Shown here piece by piece: positions 25,355 through 33,698 of a DNA stretch of 64,000 nt. Source of the DNA: Oceanomicrobium pacificus (GTDB taxonomy: Bacteria > Pseudomonadota > Alphaproteobacteria > Rhodobacterales > Rhodobacteraceae). The notes beneath the pieces were generated by a model that had not been told where the DNA came from, searched no databases, and saw only the letters and a list, made by a program, of their open reading frames with translations. Each line of letters opens with the position of its first letter. Position 1 is the first letter of the stretch. The stretch lies in NCBI RefSeq assembly GCF_009833495.1, contig NZ_WUWG01000006.1:62001-126000 (forward strand), in the 5' to 3' direction. The position numbers were made by a program, and so were the translations under genes.

Positions 25355-26146
25355 ATGGTGCACGCGGGACAGGCAGGTCGGATCGGATGGGCGCTCGGCG
25401 TCATGGTCGTTGCAACGGCCGGTGCCGTGTTCGCGCAATCCCCGCTCGTGCCGGGGGTCGAGCCGTCGGGGCGCCCGCTGACGGATACCGGTTTCGGCGG
25501 CGGTTATGCCGCGCTCATGTCACCCAGCACGATGCTGGGCTTTCTGCGGGACGTGGTGATCGGCTTCGGCCTGACGGCGCTCATCGCTTTCCACCCGTCG
25601 CTGCGCCACCTGCGCAACACGGTCGAGGAGGCCGAGATCCCGCGCACCCAGTTCCTCTACGCGCTGGTGGGCATGGTGATCGGGTTTCTGGTCGTCACGC
25701 ACGGATCGATCATCGGCTTCATCGTCTTCGGGATCGGCGGGCTGATGCGCTTCCGGACCGACCTCGGCTCTTCGGCGCGAACGGGTGAGTGTATCGTCGT
25801 GACGGTCGTCGGCCTGTGCATCGGGCTGGAACTGCCGGTCGTCGCGGTGATGACCACCCTGTCGGCCTGGGTGGTGATCTGGTTCATCAACCGCACACGG
25901 GTCCATGTGATAGAATTGATCGCACCCGATTTCGCCGGGCTGGACGCTGCGGCGGAAGCCGCAAGATCGGTGGTCGATACGGCCGGCTGGCGGCATGTCG
26001 GGGAGAAACATGGCGGCTACAAGCCGCATATGCGGATTCTGTTCTCCGCACCGAGCCAGGTCACACGGGGTGACATTCTGGATGCGCTGCGGGCCGGTCT
26101 CGGCCCGTCTGTGCCGGATGAACGGGTCTGGCATCTGGCCGACTGA
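25355..26146 (+). CDS. Integral membrane protein, DUF4956/MgtC-like
   Basis: The protein has 263 residues. An N-terminal signal-like helix is followed by four membrane segments (about 60-190) with GGLMRFRTDLGSSARTGE near 130, similar to the IRFRTAxxDPRD loop of DUF4956 proteins. A soluble ferredoxin-like alpha/beta tail covers about 195-263. DUF4956 genes often neighbour CotH-type atypical kinases (family knowledge), which matters because the gene two further on looks like an atypical kinase. The start is uncertain; the ATG at 25355 is used. Confidence 0.6.
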   Translation: MVHAGQAGRIGWALGVMVVATAGAVFAQSPLVPGVEPSGRPLTDTGFGGGYAALMSPSTMLGFLRDVVIGFGLTALIAFHPSLRHLRNTVEEAEIPRTQFLYALVGMVIGFLVVTHGSIIGFIVFGIGGLMRFRTDLGSSARTGECIVVTVVGLCIGLELPVVAVMTTLSAWVVIWFINRTRVHVIELIAPDFAGLDAAAEAARSVVDTAGWRHVGEKHGGYKPHMRILFSAPSQVTRGDILDALRAGLGPSVPDERVWHLAD

Positions 26147-26205
26147 GCAAAGGGCCGTCACGGGTGGCGGCCGGACATTTTGACTGCAAGGGAAGGGAGA
26201 CGTGC

Positions 26206-26865
26206 ATGCGACACTCTGTATTGGCTCTTGTGATGATGGCCGCCCTGACGGCGGGTCCAGCACCGGGTCTGGCCGAGGATCTGACCGCGCGGTCGGGCGG
26301 GCCGAGCGCATCCGAGATGATGCGCCGCGGCGGGTCCGACGCGGCCGACGGGCTGTCCTTCTTCCGCCCGGTCCTATCCGGCGTGCTCTACCGCGCCGGC
26401 TTCAAGGGCGGTGACAAGGGGCGCACCGGCCTGTCGCAATCGCAGCGCGAGGGGCTGTGCAATGCCGGCATGTCGAAGGCCTTTTATGCCGATTTCGGCA
26501 AGAACACGGACTATGGCACCACGCAATGCGGTGGCGGGTCGCTCGATTACGCGGCCGCCCGGTCGAGCCGACCGGCGTCCGTGATGAAGGCCGTCCATGC
26601 CGCGATCAAGAACCCTTCGCAGGGTCCGGTGCTCGTCCATTGTATGTGGGGCGTCCATTCCTCGGGCGCGCTTTCGGCCATGGCGCTTGTGCAATTCTGC
26701 GGCTGGTCGGAGGACCGCGCCAAGCAATATTGGAACGAGGCCCGCAACAAGGCCCCCTGTTCGGGCGGCTGCGACAAGTGGATCGACGCGAAATTCGCCA
26801 ATTTCTCGGTCGATCCGGCGCTGACGATCAGTGCGGCGGAGCAAGCCGCGATCTGCCCGAAATGA
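26206..26865 (+). CDS. Exported tyrosine-phosphatase-like protein with a changed P-loop
   Basis: The protein has 219 residues, signal peptide to about 23 (GLAED) and a GGAAGGGAG ribosome site. The fold is DSP/PTP-like: SGVLYRAGFKGG near 58-69, then PVLVHCMWGVHSSG (141-154). In the CX5R signature the nucleophile C146 is kept, but the invariant Arg is Ser152. Such a protein may be a phospho-binding pseudophosphatase or use different chemistry. It has six cysteines in all, four in addition to C146 and the C-terminal one, which fits a periplasmic location. Its stop overlaps the next gene by ATGA. Confidence 0.7.
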   Translation: MRHSVLALVMMAALTAGPAPGLAEDLTARSGGPSASEMMRRGGSDAADGLSFFRPVLSGVLYRAGFKGGDKGRTGLSQSQREGLCNAGMSKAFYADFGKNTDYGTTQCGGGSLDYAAARSSRPASVMKAVHAAIKNPSQGPVLVHCMWGVHSSGALSAMALVQFCGWSEDRAKQYWNEARNKAPCSGGCDKWIDAKFANFSVDPALTISAAEQAAICPK

Positions 26866-28310
26866 AGCGGCGTATGCCCCTGAGCCGGAAACTGGCAATC
26901 GTCTTCCTCTTGCCGCTGTTCGGACTGCCCGTGCAGGCGAGCGATGCGGTCACCGGCATCGAGACAGGCTTCACCTCGCCCGCGGGTGTGGCGGAACGCT
27001 GTGTGCGCATCACGCCGGCGCCGGGCGGGGCCTATTCTGACAAGGATCTGGAGGCCGAGGCCGCCTATTGCGCCATTGATTTCTATGCCGCCGGGATCGC
27101 GCTTTGCCCGAAGACTTGGTCAACGTCCCCGGGCATGGCCCTCTATGATCTGAGCGAGGGGCCCTATACCGGCGACAGGGACGGGTTCATGCGCGAGGCC
27201 TGCAAGGAAGGAAAGGCCGCCAAGGATCTGGCCGCGGACCGGATCGCCAAGTTCAAGCCGACGATGAACGGGCGCGGCACCAGCGCGACCTTCTCCACCA
27301 GTTCGCTCCTCTACTACCATTTCTCGCGCTATTTCGACATGCAGGCCAAGGTGCCGGTGGCGGTCTGGCGCAGCATGGACCGGCAGGCTCATCTCGATCA
27401 GGTGGCACGGATGGGGCTGGCGCTGACCGGCGGCCATGCGCGGATGAACCATGAAGGGTGGGCGCTGCTCGTTGCCGCGGACGAGCGACCGGAAAGCTAC
27501 AGTCCGACGGATGAGTTGTTCACGGCCGACCGGAGCCAGATCTACGGCGCGCTTCTCGACAGTCCGGGCCACCGCTACGGGCCACAACTGAACGGCACCC
27601 GGGCCTCGGGCTGGGGCAAGGGGCAGAACCGCGACTTTCAGGAGACGCCGGCCTTCCTTGCGCTGCGCGCGAATGCGCCGCTGGCCGAGGCGATCGAGGC
27701 GGGCATTGCGGCCGGGCGGCGTGACCCGCTCATCGCCAAGGATCTGGCAGCGGATGTGCCGCGCTACCAGATCGCGCGCTGGATGCAGGACCTGACGGAG
27801 ATCGTGCTGCTCGATTTCATTTTCAGCCAGCAGGACCGGATCGGGAATATCGACTTCGAGCCCTATTATCACTGGGTCGAAGCCGGCGAGTTGAAATCGA
27901 AGAAGGCCAAACATCACAGCCCCGGCGATGGTGACGTGCCCGACGGTGCGATGCTGATCCGGCATACGCGGCTCAATGACAATGATGCCGGCGGCAAGCT
28001 GCCCTATGCCAATTTCGCGAAATCGACCCAGATGCTGGAAAAGATGCGCCACTTTCCGCCCAACCTTTACCGGCGGCTGATCGCTCTCGATACGGACCTG
28101 CAATCGGGCGGTCCGGTCTTTGGCTGGCTGTCGTCGAGCTTTGGCTTGACCGAAGCGCAGGTCACGCAGGTGGTAAAGAACACGGCCCTCGCGCGCGGCA
28201 TCCTGCAGGATGCGTGTGACGCCGGGCAATTGCGGTTCGATCTGGACCCGGACGGGTTTGCGCTGAGCGGGGAGGGGGCAGATGTATCGCTCGATTGCGC
28301 GGCGCCTTGA
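26862..28310 (+). CDS. Exported protein resembling HipA/FAM20-type atypical kinases
   Basis: The protein has 482 residues, with a signal peptide to about 26 (PVQAS). I do not recognise a named family. VLLDFIFSQQDRIGNIDF (315-332) resembles the catalytic xxDRHxxN loop of HipA, FAM20 and PI4K-like kinases, with D325 and N329. LIRHTRLNDNDAGG (365-378) resembles their metal-binding DxG segment, with D373 and D375. TSSLLYYHFSRYFDMQAKVP (146-165) matches the helix before the hinge. A kinase acting in the periplasm is the best inference. It lies between a phosphatase-like gene (ATGA overlap) and a metallophosphoesterase (29-base overlap). Confidence 0.55.
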   Translation: MKRRMPLSRKLAIVFLLPLFGLPVQASDAVTGIETGFTSPAGVAERCVRITPAPGGAYSDKDLEAEAAYCAIDFYAAGIALCPKTWSTSPGMALYDLSEGPYTGDRDGFMREACKEGKAAKDLAADRIAKFKPTMNGRGTSATFSTSSLLYYHFSRYFDMQAKVPVAVWRSMDRQAHLDQVARMGLALTGGHARMNHEGWALLVAADERPESYSPTDELFTADRSQIYGALLDSPGHRYGPQLNGTRASGWGKGQNRDFQETPAFLALRANAPLAEAIEAGIAAGRRDPLIAKDLAADVPRYQIARWMQDLTEIVLLDFIFSQQDRIGNIDFEPYYHWVEAGELKSKKAKHHSPGDGDVPDGAMLIRHTRLNDNDAGGKLPYANFAKSTQMLEKMRHFPPNLYRRLIALDTDLQSGGPVFGWLSSSFGLTEAQVTQVVKNTALARGILQDACDAGQLRFDLDPDGFALSGEGADVSLDCAAP

Positions 28311-29253
28311 GGCCGCCGTCCTGTTGCTGGTGCTGGCGGTCGTCCTGATCGCCGGACCGGTCCGCGCCCAGAGTTTGCGCATTGCCGTCGTGTCCGACCT
28401 GAACGGCTCCTACGGATCGGTCACCTATTCCGACCGGGTGGATGCCGCCATTGCGCGGATCATTGAATTGAAGCCCGATCTGGTGCTCTCGACCGGCGAC
28501 ATGGTGGCGGGGCAACGCACGCCTACGTTGTCAGCCTCCCGCGTGGCCGAGATGTGGGCCGCGTTCCACCGCCACGTGAGCGATCCGCTCGCCAAAGCCG
28601 GCATTCCCTTTGCCGTCACGGCGGGCAATCACGATGCGTCCGGCTATCCCGCTTTCCGCGCCGAACGCGAGCGCTATGCGCAGGAATGGCGGGCCCGCAA
28701 GCCCGCGCTCGACTATCTGCCCGGCGGCAACTATCCGTTCGTCTACGGCTTCCGCTTCCGCGACGTGATCTTCGTCTCGCTCGACGCGACAACCGTCGGC
28801 AAACTGTCCGGCGACGAGATGCGCTGGCTCGATACCGCGCTTGCCGCGCCGGCGCGTGCCCGCATTGCCTTCAGCCACATCCCGCTCCACCCGTTCGCGA
28901 TCGGCCGCGAGCGGGAGATCATCGGCGATCCGCTTCTGGAATCGCTCTTCCAGACCCGCGACCTGTCGGTCCATCTGAGCGGTCACCATCACGCCTATTT
29001 CCCGGGCTGGAAGGACGGTGTCGGCTATGTCAGTCAGGCCTGCCTTGGTGGCGGTCCGCGGCCGCTTGTCGGCACCGGGTCGCGCAGCCCGCACGGGTTT
29101 ACATGGATGGAAATTGCCGCCGATGGCAGCGTCACGACGGAGGCCCTGCTGCCGCCCGACTACCGCCGCGCGCTCGACATCACGACCCTGCCCAAGGCCA
29201 TATCCGGCCCGCTTGGCCGTGTCATCCGCCGCGATCTTGCACCTGTTCAATAG
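28282..29253 (+). CDS. Exported metallophosphoesterase
   Basis: The protein has 323 residues, with a signal peptide or anchor to about 30 and a strong GGGGAGGGGG ribosome site inside the preceding gene. The calcineurin-like motifs are D39-x-N41 (DxH expected), GD at 72-73, GNHD at 115-118, SH at 198-199, and GHHH at 234-237. The first motif has Asn in place of His. It probably hydrolyses a phosphodiester or phosphomonoester in the periplasm; the substrate is unknown. It is in the same operon as the phosphatase-like and kinase-like genes. Confidence 0.8.
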   Translation: MYRSIARRLEAAVLLLVLAVVLIAGPVRAQSLRIAVVSDLNGSYGSVTYSDRVDAAIARIIELKPDLVLSTGDMVAGQRTPTLSASRVAEMWAAFHRHVSDPLAKAGIPFAVTAGNHDASGYPAFRAERERYAQEWRARKPALDYLPGGNYPFVYGFRFRDVIFVSLDATTVGKLSGDEMRWLDTALAAPARARIAFSHIPLHPFAIGREREIIGDPLLESLFQTRDLSVHLSGHHHAYFPGWKDGVGYVSQACLGGGPRPLVGTGSRSPHGFTWMEIAADGSVTTEALLPPDYRRALDITTLPKAISGPLGRVIRRDLAPVQ

Positions 29254-29261
29254 GACATTCC

Positions 29262-30026
29262 ATGCCGTCATTCTCTGCCAATCTCGGGTTCCTCTGGACC
29301 GAACTTTCCCTGCCGGAGGCCGTTCGTGCGGCCGCGCGCGCCGGCTTCGATGCGGTGGAAATGCACTGGCCCTATGATGAGGATGCAACCGCCATCCGCG
29401 CGGCGCTGGCTGACACCGGATTGCCGCTGATGGGCATCAACACGCGCCGCGGGCCGGAAGGGGCGTTCGGTCTGGCCGCCGTGCCGGGGCAGGGCGCGGC
29501 GGCGCGCGACCATATCGACGAGGCCATTGCCGGCGCGCGGGCGCTCGGGTCCGCGGCGGTGCATGTGATGGCGGGTCTCGGCGAAGGGGCCGCGGCACGG
29601 GTGGCGTTCGAGGAGCATCTGGCCTATGCCTGCGCGCAGGCCGGCGCGGACGGGCCGACGATCCTGATCGAGCCGCTCAACCGCCAAGATGTGCCGGGCT
29701 ATTTTCTTGGGGATTTCGATCTGGCCGGAGAGATCATTGCCGCTTTGGACCTGCCGAACCTGAAACTAATGTTCGACAGCTACCATGCCGGGCGCATGGG
29801 GCTCGACATCCGGCGCACCTTCGCCATCTGCCAGCCGATGGTCGGCCATGTGCAGATCGCGGGCGTGCCCGACCGTGGGCCGCCCGATATCAGCACGCCC
29901 GACCAGAGGCCCTTCCTGCATGATCTCGATGCGCTGGGCTGGGACCGTCCCGTGGGCGCGGAATACCGCCCGCCCGGCCGGACCGAGGACAGCCTCGGCT
30001 GGATGGCCGGCCTGCGCCACCCCTGA
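29262..30026 (+). CDS. hyi: Hydroxypyruvate isomerase family TIM-barrel protein
   Basis: The protein has 254 residues, cytoplasmic. It has the Hyi/OtnI pattern: SANLGFLWTELSLPEAVRAA near 5-24, LIEPLNRQDVPGYFL near 135-149 with the catalytic Glu, MFDSYHAGRMG near 169 and GAEYRPPGRT near 233-242. It interconverts hydroxypyruvate and tartronate semialdehyde, or a 2-oxo-tetronate relative. It starts 8 bases after the metallophosphoesterase stop, so it shares the operon, though its role looks unrelated. Confidence 0.75.
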   Translation: MPSFSANLGFLWTELSLPEAVRAAARAGFDAVEMHWPYDEDATAIRAALADTGLPLMGINTRRGPEGAFGLAAVPGQGAAARDHIDEAIAGARALGSAAVHVMAGLGEGAAARVAFEEHLAYACAQAGADGPTILIEPLNRQDVPGYFLGDFDLAGEIIAALDLPNLKLMFDSYHAGRMGLDIRRTFAICQPMVGHVQIAGVPDRGPPDISTPDQRPFLHDLDALGWDRPVGAEYRPPGRTEDSLGWMAGLRHP

Positions 30027-30038
30027 CATGCATGCATG

Positions 30039-30069
30039 AAAAAGGCCGGCACCCGCTCGGGCACCGGCC
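30039..30069 (-). terminator. Rho-independent terminator of the OmpA lipoprotein gene
   Basis: Transcribed from the minus strand, GGCCGGTGCCC and GGGTGCCGGCC pair through two G-U wobbles to give an 11-base stem, followed by TTTTTC. On the plus strand the wobbles become C-A mismatches, so the structure serves the minus direction. Confidence 0.75.
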
Positions 30070-30098
30070 AATTGTCTGTTCGTGCTGGTCGCCGACCG

Positions 30099-30740
30099 TC
30101 AGCGGGTCGGGATGATCACGATCTCCACCCGGCGGTTCTGCTGGCGCCCCGCGGAGGTGCTGTTGCTTGCGATCGGCTGGGATGCGCCAACGCCCACGAC
30201 GCTGAGCCGCGAGGAGGAGACCCCGCCGGCCGCGAGCTGGTTCGCCACGCTCTGCGCGCGCTGGCGCGACAGCTGTTCGTTGTAGCTGGCCGAGCCGGTG
30301 CTGTCGGTATGGCCGACCACGCGCACGACAGTGTTGGGATATTCGTTCAGGTTCCGTGCGATCGCGTTGACCGAGGGCACGAACTGGCTCTTGAGGACGG
30401 CACTGTCGAAATCGAAGGTGATCGCTTCGGGCAGTGAGACGACCAGCTGCTCGCCGGTGTTCACGATGGTCGCACCCGAGCCGCCGATCTGCTGGCGCAG
30501 GGCCGCTTCCTGCTTGTCGAGATTGTTGCCGATGGCCGCACCGGCCGCCGCGCCGAGGATGCCGCCGACCACGGCTGCGCCCGTGTCGCCGCCGATGATC
30601 TGGCCGGCCGCCGCACCGAAGGCCGCGCCCGCTGCGGCGCCGGTGCCGGTGTTGTTCTTGGTGCCGTCGGGGTTGGTGCAGGCCGACAGGCCGAGTGTGG
30701 CCACCAGAGCGATGGCGGCGGAAGAGCGAAGGTAAGTCAT
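30099..30740 (-). CDS. OmpA-family outer-membrane lipoprotein
   Basis: The protein has 213 residues. Lipobox LSAC puts the acylated Cys at 21. Residues about 30-75 are a glycine/alanine-rich glycine-zipper (GAAFGAAAGQIIGGDTGAAV). Residues 100-213 are an OmpA C-terminal domain with FDFDSAVLK, VVGHTDSTGS and NRRVEIVI, which binds peptidoglycan. CAGGAG precedes the start and a terminator follows the gene. Confidence 0.88.
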   Translation of the reverse strand: MTYLRSSAAIALVATLGLSACTNPDGTKNNTGTGAAAGAAFGAAAGQIIGGDTGAAVVGGILGAAAGAAIGNNLDKQEAALRQQIGGSGATIVNTGEQLVVSLPEAITFDFDSAVLKSQFVPSVNAIARNLNEYPNTVVRVVGHTDSTGSASYNEQLSRQRAQSVANQLAAGGVSSSRLSVVGVGASQPIASNSTSAGRQQNRRVEIVIIPTR

Positions 30741-30798
30741 GCGAACTCCTGTTGAATCTGTCGCGACCGGTTATGCCCTCTGGGCGTGGTCTCGGCAA

Positions 30799-31689
30799 TC
30801 AAACGCCCATGACCGGGGTCAAAGTTCCATGCTCTTCGGCAATATCCCGCCGAACGGCCTCGTGGGCGAGCAGCGCGCGTTTGACCGGCAGACCCCAATG
30901 GTAGCCGCCAAGCCCGCCCGATTTGCGCAATGCGCGGTGGCAGGGGATGAGCCAGCTGATCGGGTTGCGCCCGATTGCCGTGCCCACGGCGCGGACCGCA
31001 TTGGGGTTGCCGATCCGCCGGGCTACGTCCGAATAGGTGGCCACCTCGCCAGACGGAATTGCCAGCAGCGCCTCCCAGACCTTGATCTGGAACGGCGCGC
31101 CGATCAGGTGCAGGTCGACCGGCTGGCCGGCCTCCGTCGCGCCGAACAGGGCGGCGGCCACCGGGGCGACCCGCGCCGGCGCGTGGAAGAACCGCGCTTT
31201 CGGCCAGCGGCTTTGCAGATCGGCCTGCACGGCGTCGGGGGTCATGTCGCCCTGAAACCCGAGCCCGCAAAGGCCGCGCTTCGTGACCATCGCAAGCGCC
31301 GGTCCGAACGGTGTGTCGATCCAGTCCCAACCGATCTCCAGCCCTTCGCCCTTGCGAGCATAGTCACCGGGGCTCATCGCCTCCCAACGCAGGAAAAGGT
31401 CATGCAGCCGCCCGGTCCCTGACAGGCCGGTCTCCGCGCTCGTGTCGAGAAGCGTGTGATGCTCGGCCAGCAGCTGCTTGGCGTGGTCGAGGGTCAGATA
31501 TTGCAGATAGCGCTTCGGGCTGACGCCGGCCCATTGCGAAAAGACCCGCTGGAAATGCGCCGGGCTCATGCCGCAGGCCTCGGCCACTGCGTCGAGTGAC
31601 GGCTGGTCGGTGCGATGCGCGTCGATAAAGTCGATGGCGCGCGCGATCACCGCGTAATGGTAGGGGTCAGGCTGGTGGGTCTGGGTCAT
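30799..31689 (-). CDS. ada: Ada-like AraC / O6-methylguanine-DNA methyltransferase
   Basis: The protein has 296 residues. Residues 1-110 are an AraC-type double helix-turn-helix (SLDAVAEACGMSPAHFQRVF). Residues 125-290 are the suicide methyltransferase with active-site ISWLIPCHRALRKSG near 251-265. The N-terminal zinc/phosphotriester domain of E. coli Ada (four cysteines) is absent, so the methyl-triggered activation switch cannot work in the classic way. It is divergent from nth, another DNA-repair gene, 109 bases away. Confidence 0.88.
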   Translation of the reverse strand: MTQTHQPDPYHYAVIARAIDFIDAHRTDQPSLDAVAEACGMSPAHFQRVFSQWAGVSPKRYLQYLTLDHAKQLLAEHHTLLDTSAETGLSGTGRLHDLFLRWEAMSPGDYARKGEGLEIGWDWIDTPFGPALAMVTKRGLCGLGFQGDMTPDAVQADLQSRWPKARFFHAPARVAPVAAALFGATEAGQPVDLHLIGAPFQIKVWEALLAIPSGEVATYSDVARRIGNPNAVRAVGTAIGRNPISWLIPCHRALRKSGGLGGYHWGLPVKRALLAHEAVRRDIAEEHGTLTPVMGV

Positions 31690-31798
31690 GCTTCTGCTCC
31701 GTCTTCAAGCCCAACTTAAGTCGAACAGGGGCCAAGACCACCCGAATCCTGCGGAAATCGGTTGCCCCGCGCGCAAATGGCATGGCAGATGGGCTGCG

Positions 31799-32443
31799 AT
31801 GCCAGACCAACTGCCCTATGCCGACATGTCGGCCGTCTTCAGCCGGTTCCGCGACAGCGAGCCGGAGCCGAAAGGCGAGCTTGATCATGTGAACGCCTAT
31901 ACGTTGCTGGTTGCCGTCGCGCTGTCCGCGCAGGCGACCGACAAGGGCGTGAACAGGGCAACGGCCGATCTGTTTCCCATTGCCGATACGCCGCAGAAGA
32001 TGCTGGCGCTGGGCGAGGAAGGCCTGATCGCGCATATCAAGACGATCGGGCTCTATCGAAACAAGGCCAGGAACGTGATCCGCATGGCGGAGATTCTGGT
32101 CAATGACTATGGCGGCGAGGTGCCGTCGTCGCGCGCCGCGCTCGAAAGCCTGCCCGGCGTCGGGCGCAAGACAGCCAACGTGGTCCTGAACATGTGGTGG
32201 GGCATGCCCGCGCAGGCGGTGGACACGCATATCTTCCGGCTCGGAAACCGCTCCGGCATCGCGGTCGGGCGCGACGTTGTTGCCGTGGAACGCGCCATCG
32301 AGGACAATGTGCCGGCAGAATTCCAGCGCCACGCGCATCACTGGATGATCCTGCACGGCCGCTATATCTGCAAGGCGCGCAAGCCGGTCTGCGCCAACTG
32401 CATCATTTCCGACCTCTGTCGCTTCGAGGAGAAGACCCTATGA
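31799..32443 (+). CDS. nth: Endonuclease III
   Basis: The protein has 214 residues starting at MPDQLPYADM; sequence upstream is not protein-like. Helix-hairpin-helix LPGVGRKTANVVLN contains the catalytic Lys near 124. VDTHIFRLGNR contains the catalytic Asp near 142. The C-terminal C-X6-C-X2-C-X5-C (CKARKPVCANCIISDLC) binds a 4Fe-4S cluster. It removes oxidised pyrimidines. Its stop overlaps the next start by ATGA. Confidence 0.95.
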   Translation: MPDQLPYADMSAVFSRFRDSEPEPKGELDHVNAYTLLVAVALSAQATDKGVNRATADLFPIADTPQKMLALGEEGLIAHIKTIGLYRNKARNVIRMAEILVNDYGGEVPSSRAALESLPGVGRKTANVVLNMWWGMPAQAVDTHIFRLGNRSGIAVGRDVVAVERAIEDNVPAEFQRHAHHWMILHGRYICKARKPVCANCIISDLCRFEEKTL

Positions 32444-33438
32444 CCAAGTCCCTGGACGTTGTCGGCATCGGCAATGCGATGATCGACGTGCTTGCCCATG
32501 TCGAGGAGGATGTGCTCGACGCAAGCGGCGTGGAAAAGGGCATCATGCAACTGATCGACCGCAAACGGGCGGTCGATATCTACAGCGTGATGGGACCGGC
32601 GCGCGAAGTGTCCGGCGGATCGGCGGCCAACACCATCGCGACGCTGGCCGGGCTCGGCGCACGCACCTCCTATGTCGGCAAGATCAAAGACGACCAGCTG
32701 GGCGAGATTTTCGCCCATGACATCCGCGCGCAGGGCGCGCGGTTCGACACGCCGCTCGCACCGCGCGACCATGATGCGGATACCGGCCGCTGCCTCGTGC
32801 TCGTCACACCCGATGGCGAACGGTCGATGAACACCTATCTCGGCGTGTCCGAATTCCTGTCCCCGGCCGATATCGACACCGACCAGATGGCGGATGCCAA
32901 CTGGCTCTATCTGGAAGGCTACCGGTTCGACGGGCCGGACAGCCATGCCGCCTTCGCCAAGGCCATCGCGGCCTGCAAATCCGCGGGCGGGCGGGTGTCG
33001 ATCACCCTGTCGGACCCGTTCTGTGTCGAGCGGCACCGCGATGCGTTCCGCGAGATGGTCCAGCGCGACGTGGATCTGCTTTTTGCAAACGAGCATGAGT
33101 TGCGGGCGCTCTACCAGACCGATGACCTGTCGATCGCGATGACCATGGCGGCGGCGGAAGTGGACCTTGTGGCCTGCACAGCAGGGGCCGAAGGCGCCTA
33201 TATCGCGCAGGGCAAGCAGGAGGTTCATGCCCCGGCCATGCCCACCCGCGTTGTGGATGCGACCGGCGCGGGCGACATTTTTGCCGCCGGGTTCCTCTAC
33301 GGGCTGATCGGCAATCACGACCTTCTGACCTGCGGGCGCATGGGCTGCATCGCGGCAGCGGAAGTGATCTCGCACCTTGGGGCTCGCGCGGAGTCGGACC
33401 TGCACAAGCTCTTCCGCGAGGCGGGGCTCGACCTCTGA
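32440..33438 (+). CDS. PfkB-family kinase, adenosine-kinase-like
   Basis: The protein has 332 residues. The N-terminal VVGIGNAMIDVLAHVEED and SGGSAANT (substrate lid) and the C-terminal VVDATGAGDIFAAGF (catalytic Asp in GAGD) are PfkB signatures, in the arrangement of the bacterial adenosine kinases of Rhodobacteraceae. It probably phosphorylates adenosine or a sugar. It is translationally coupled to nth. Confidence 0.85.
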   Translation: MTKSLDVVGIGNAMIDVLAHVEEDVLDASGVEKGIMQLIDRKRAVDIYSVMGPAREVSGGSAANTIATLAGLGARTSYVGKIKDDQLGEIFAHDIRAQGARFDTPLAPRDHDADTGRCLVLVTPDGERSMNTYLGVSEFLSPADIDTDQMADANWLYLEGYRFDGPDSHAAFAKAIAACKSAGGRVSITLSDPFCVERHRDAFREMVQRDVDLLFANEHELRALYQTDDLSIAMTMAAAEVDLVACTAGAEGAYIAQGKQEVHAPAMPTRVVDATGAGDIFAAGFLYGLIGNHDLLTCGRMGCIAAAEVISHLGARAESDLHKLFREAGLDL

Positions 33439-33698
33439 GCCCCGGCGCGCGCCGCGCCCTTCATGACATTGCGGTGTGACCCATAGGGGACAGTGGCGCG
33501 GCTATCGTGCCACGGGCGGTGCGCCTGCGGTCGCGCGCCTAGGAATCGCCGCATTTCTGCCCCTACAAGGGTGTGGAAGTATCTGCGTAAACTGTTCGTA
33601 CCCTTTGTTCTCACCAGTTTCATCAGCCTGAAGCCATCCCGATATGGCGTGGGGGGCGGTATCTTACGTGCTGCAGGCGCTTACCCAATGGAGACCAA

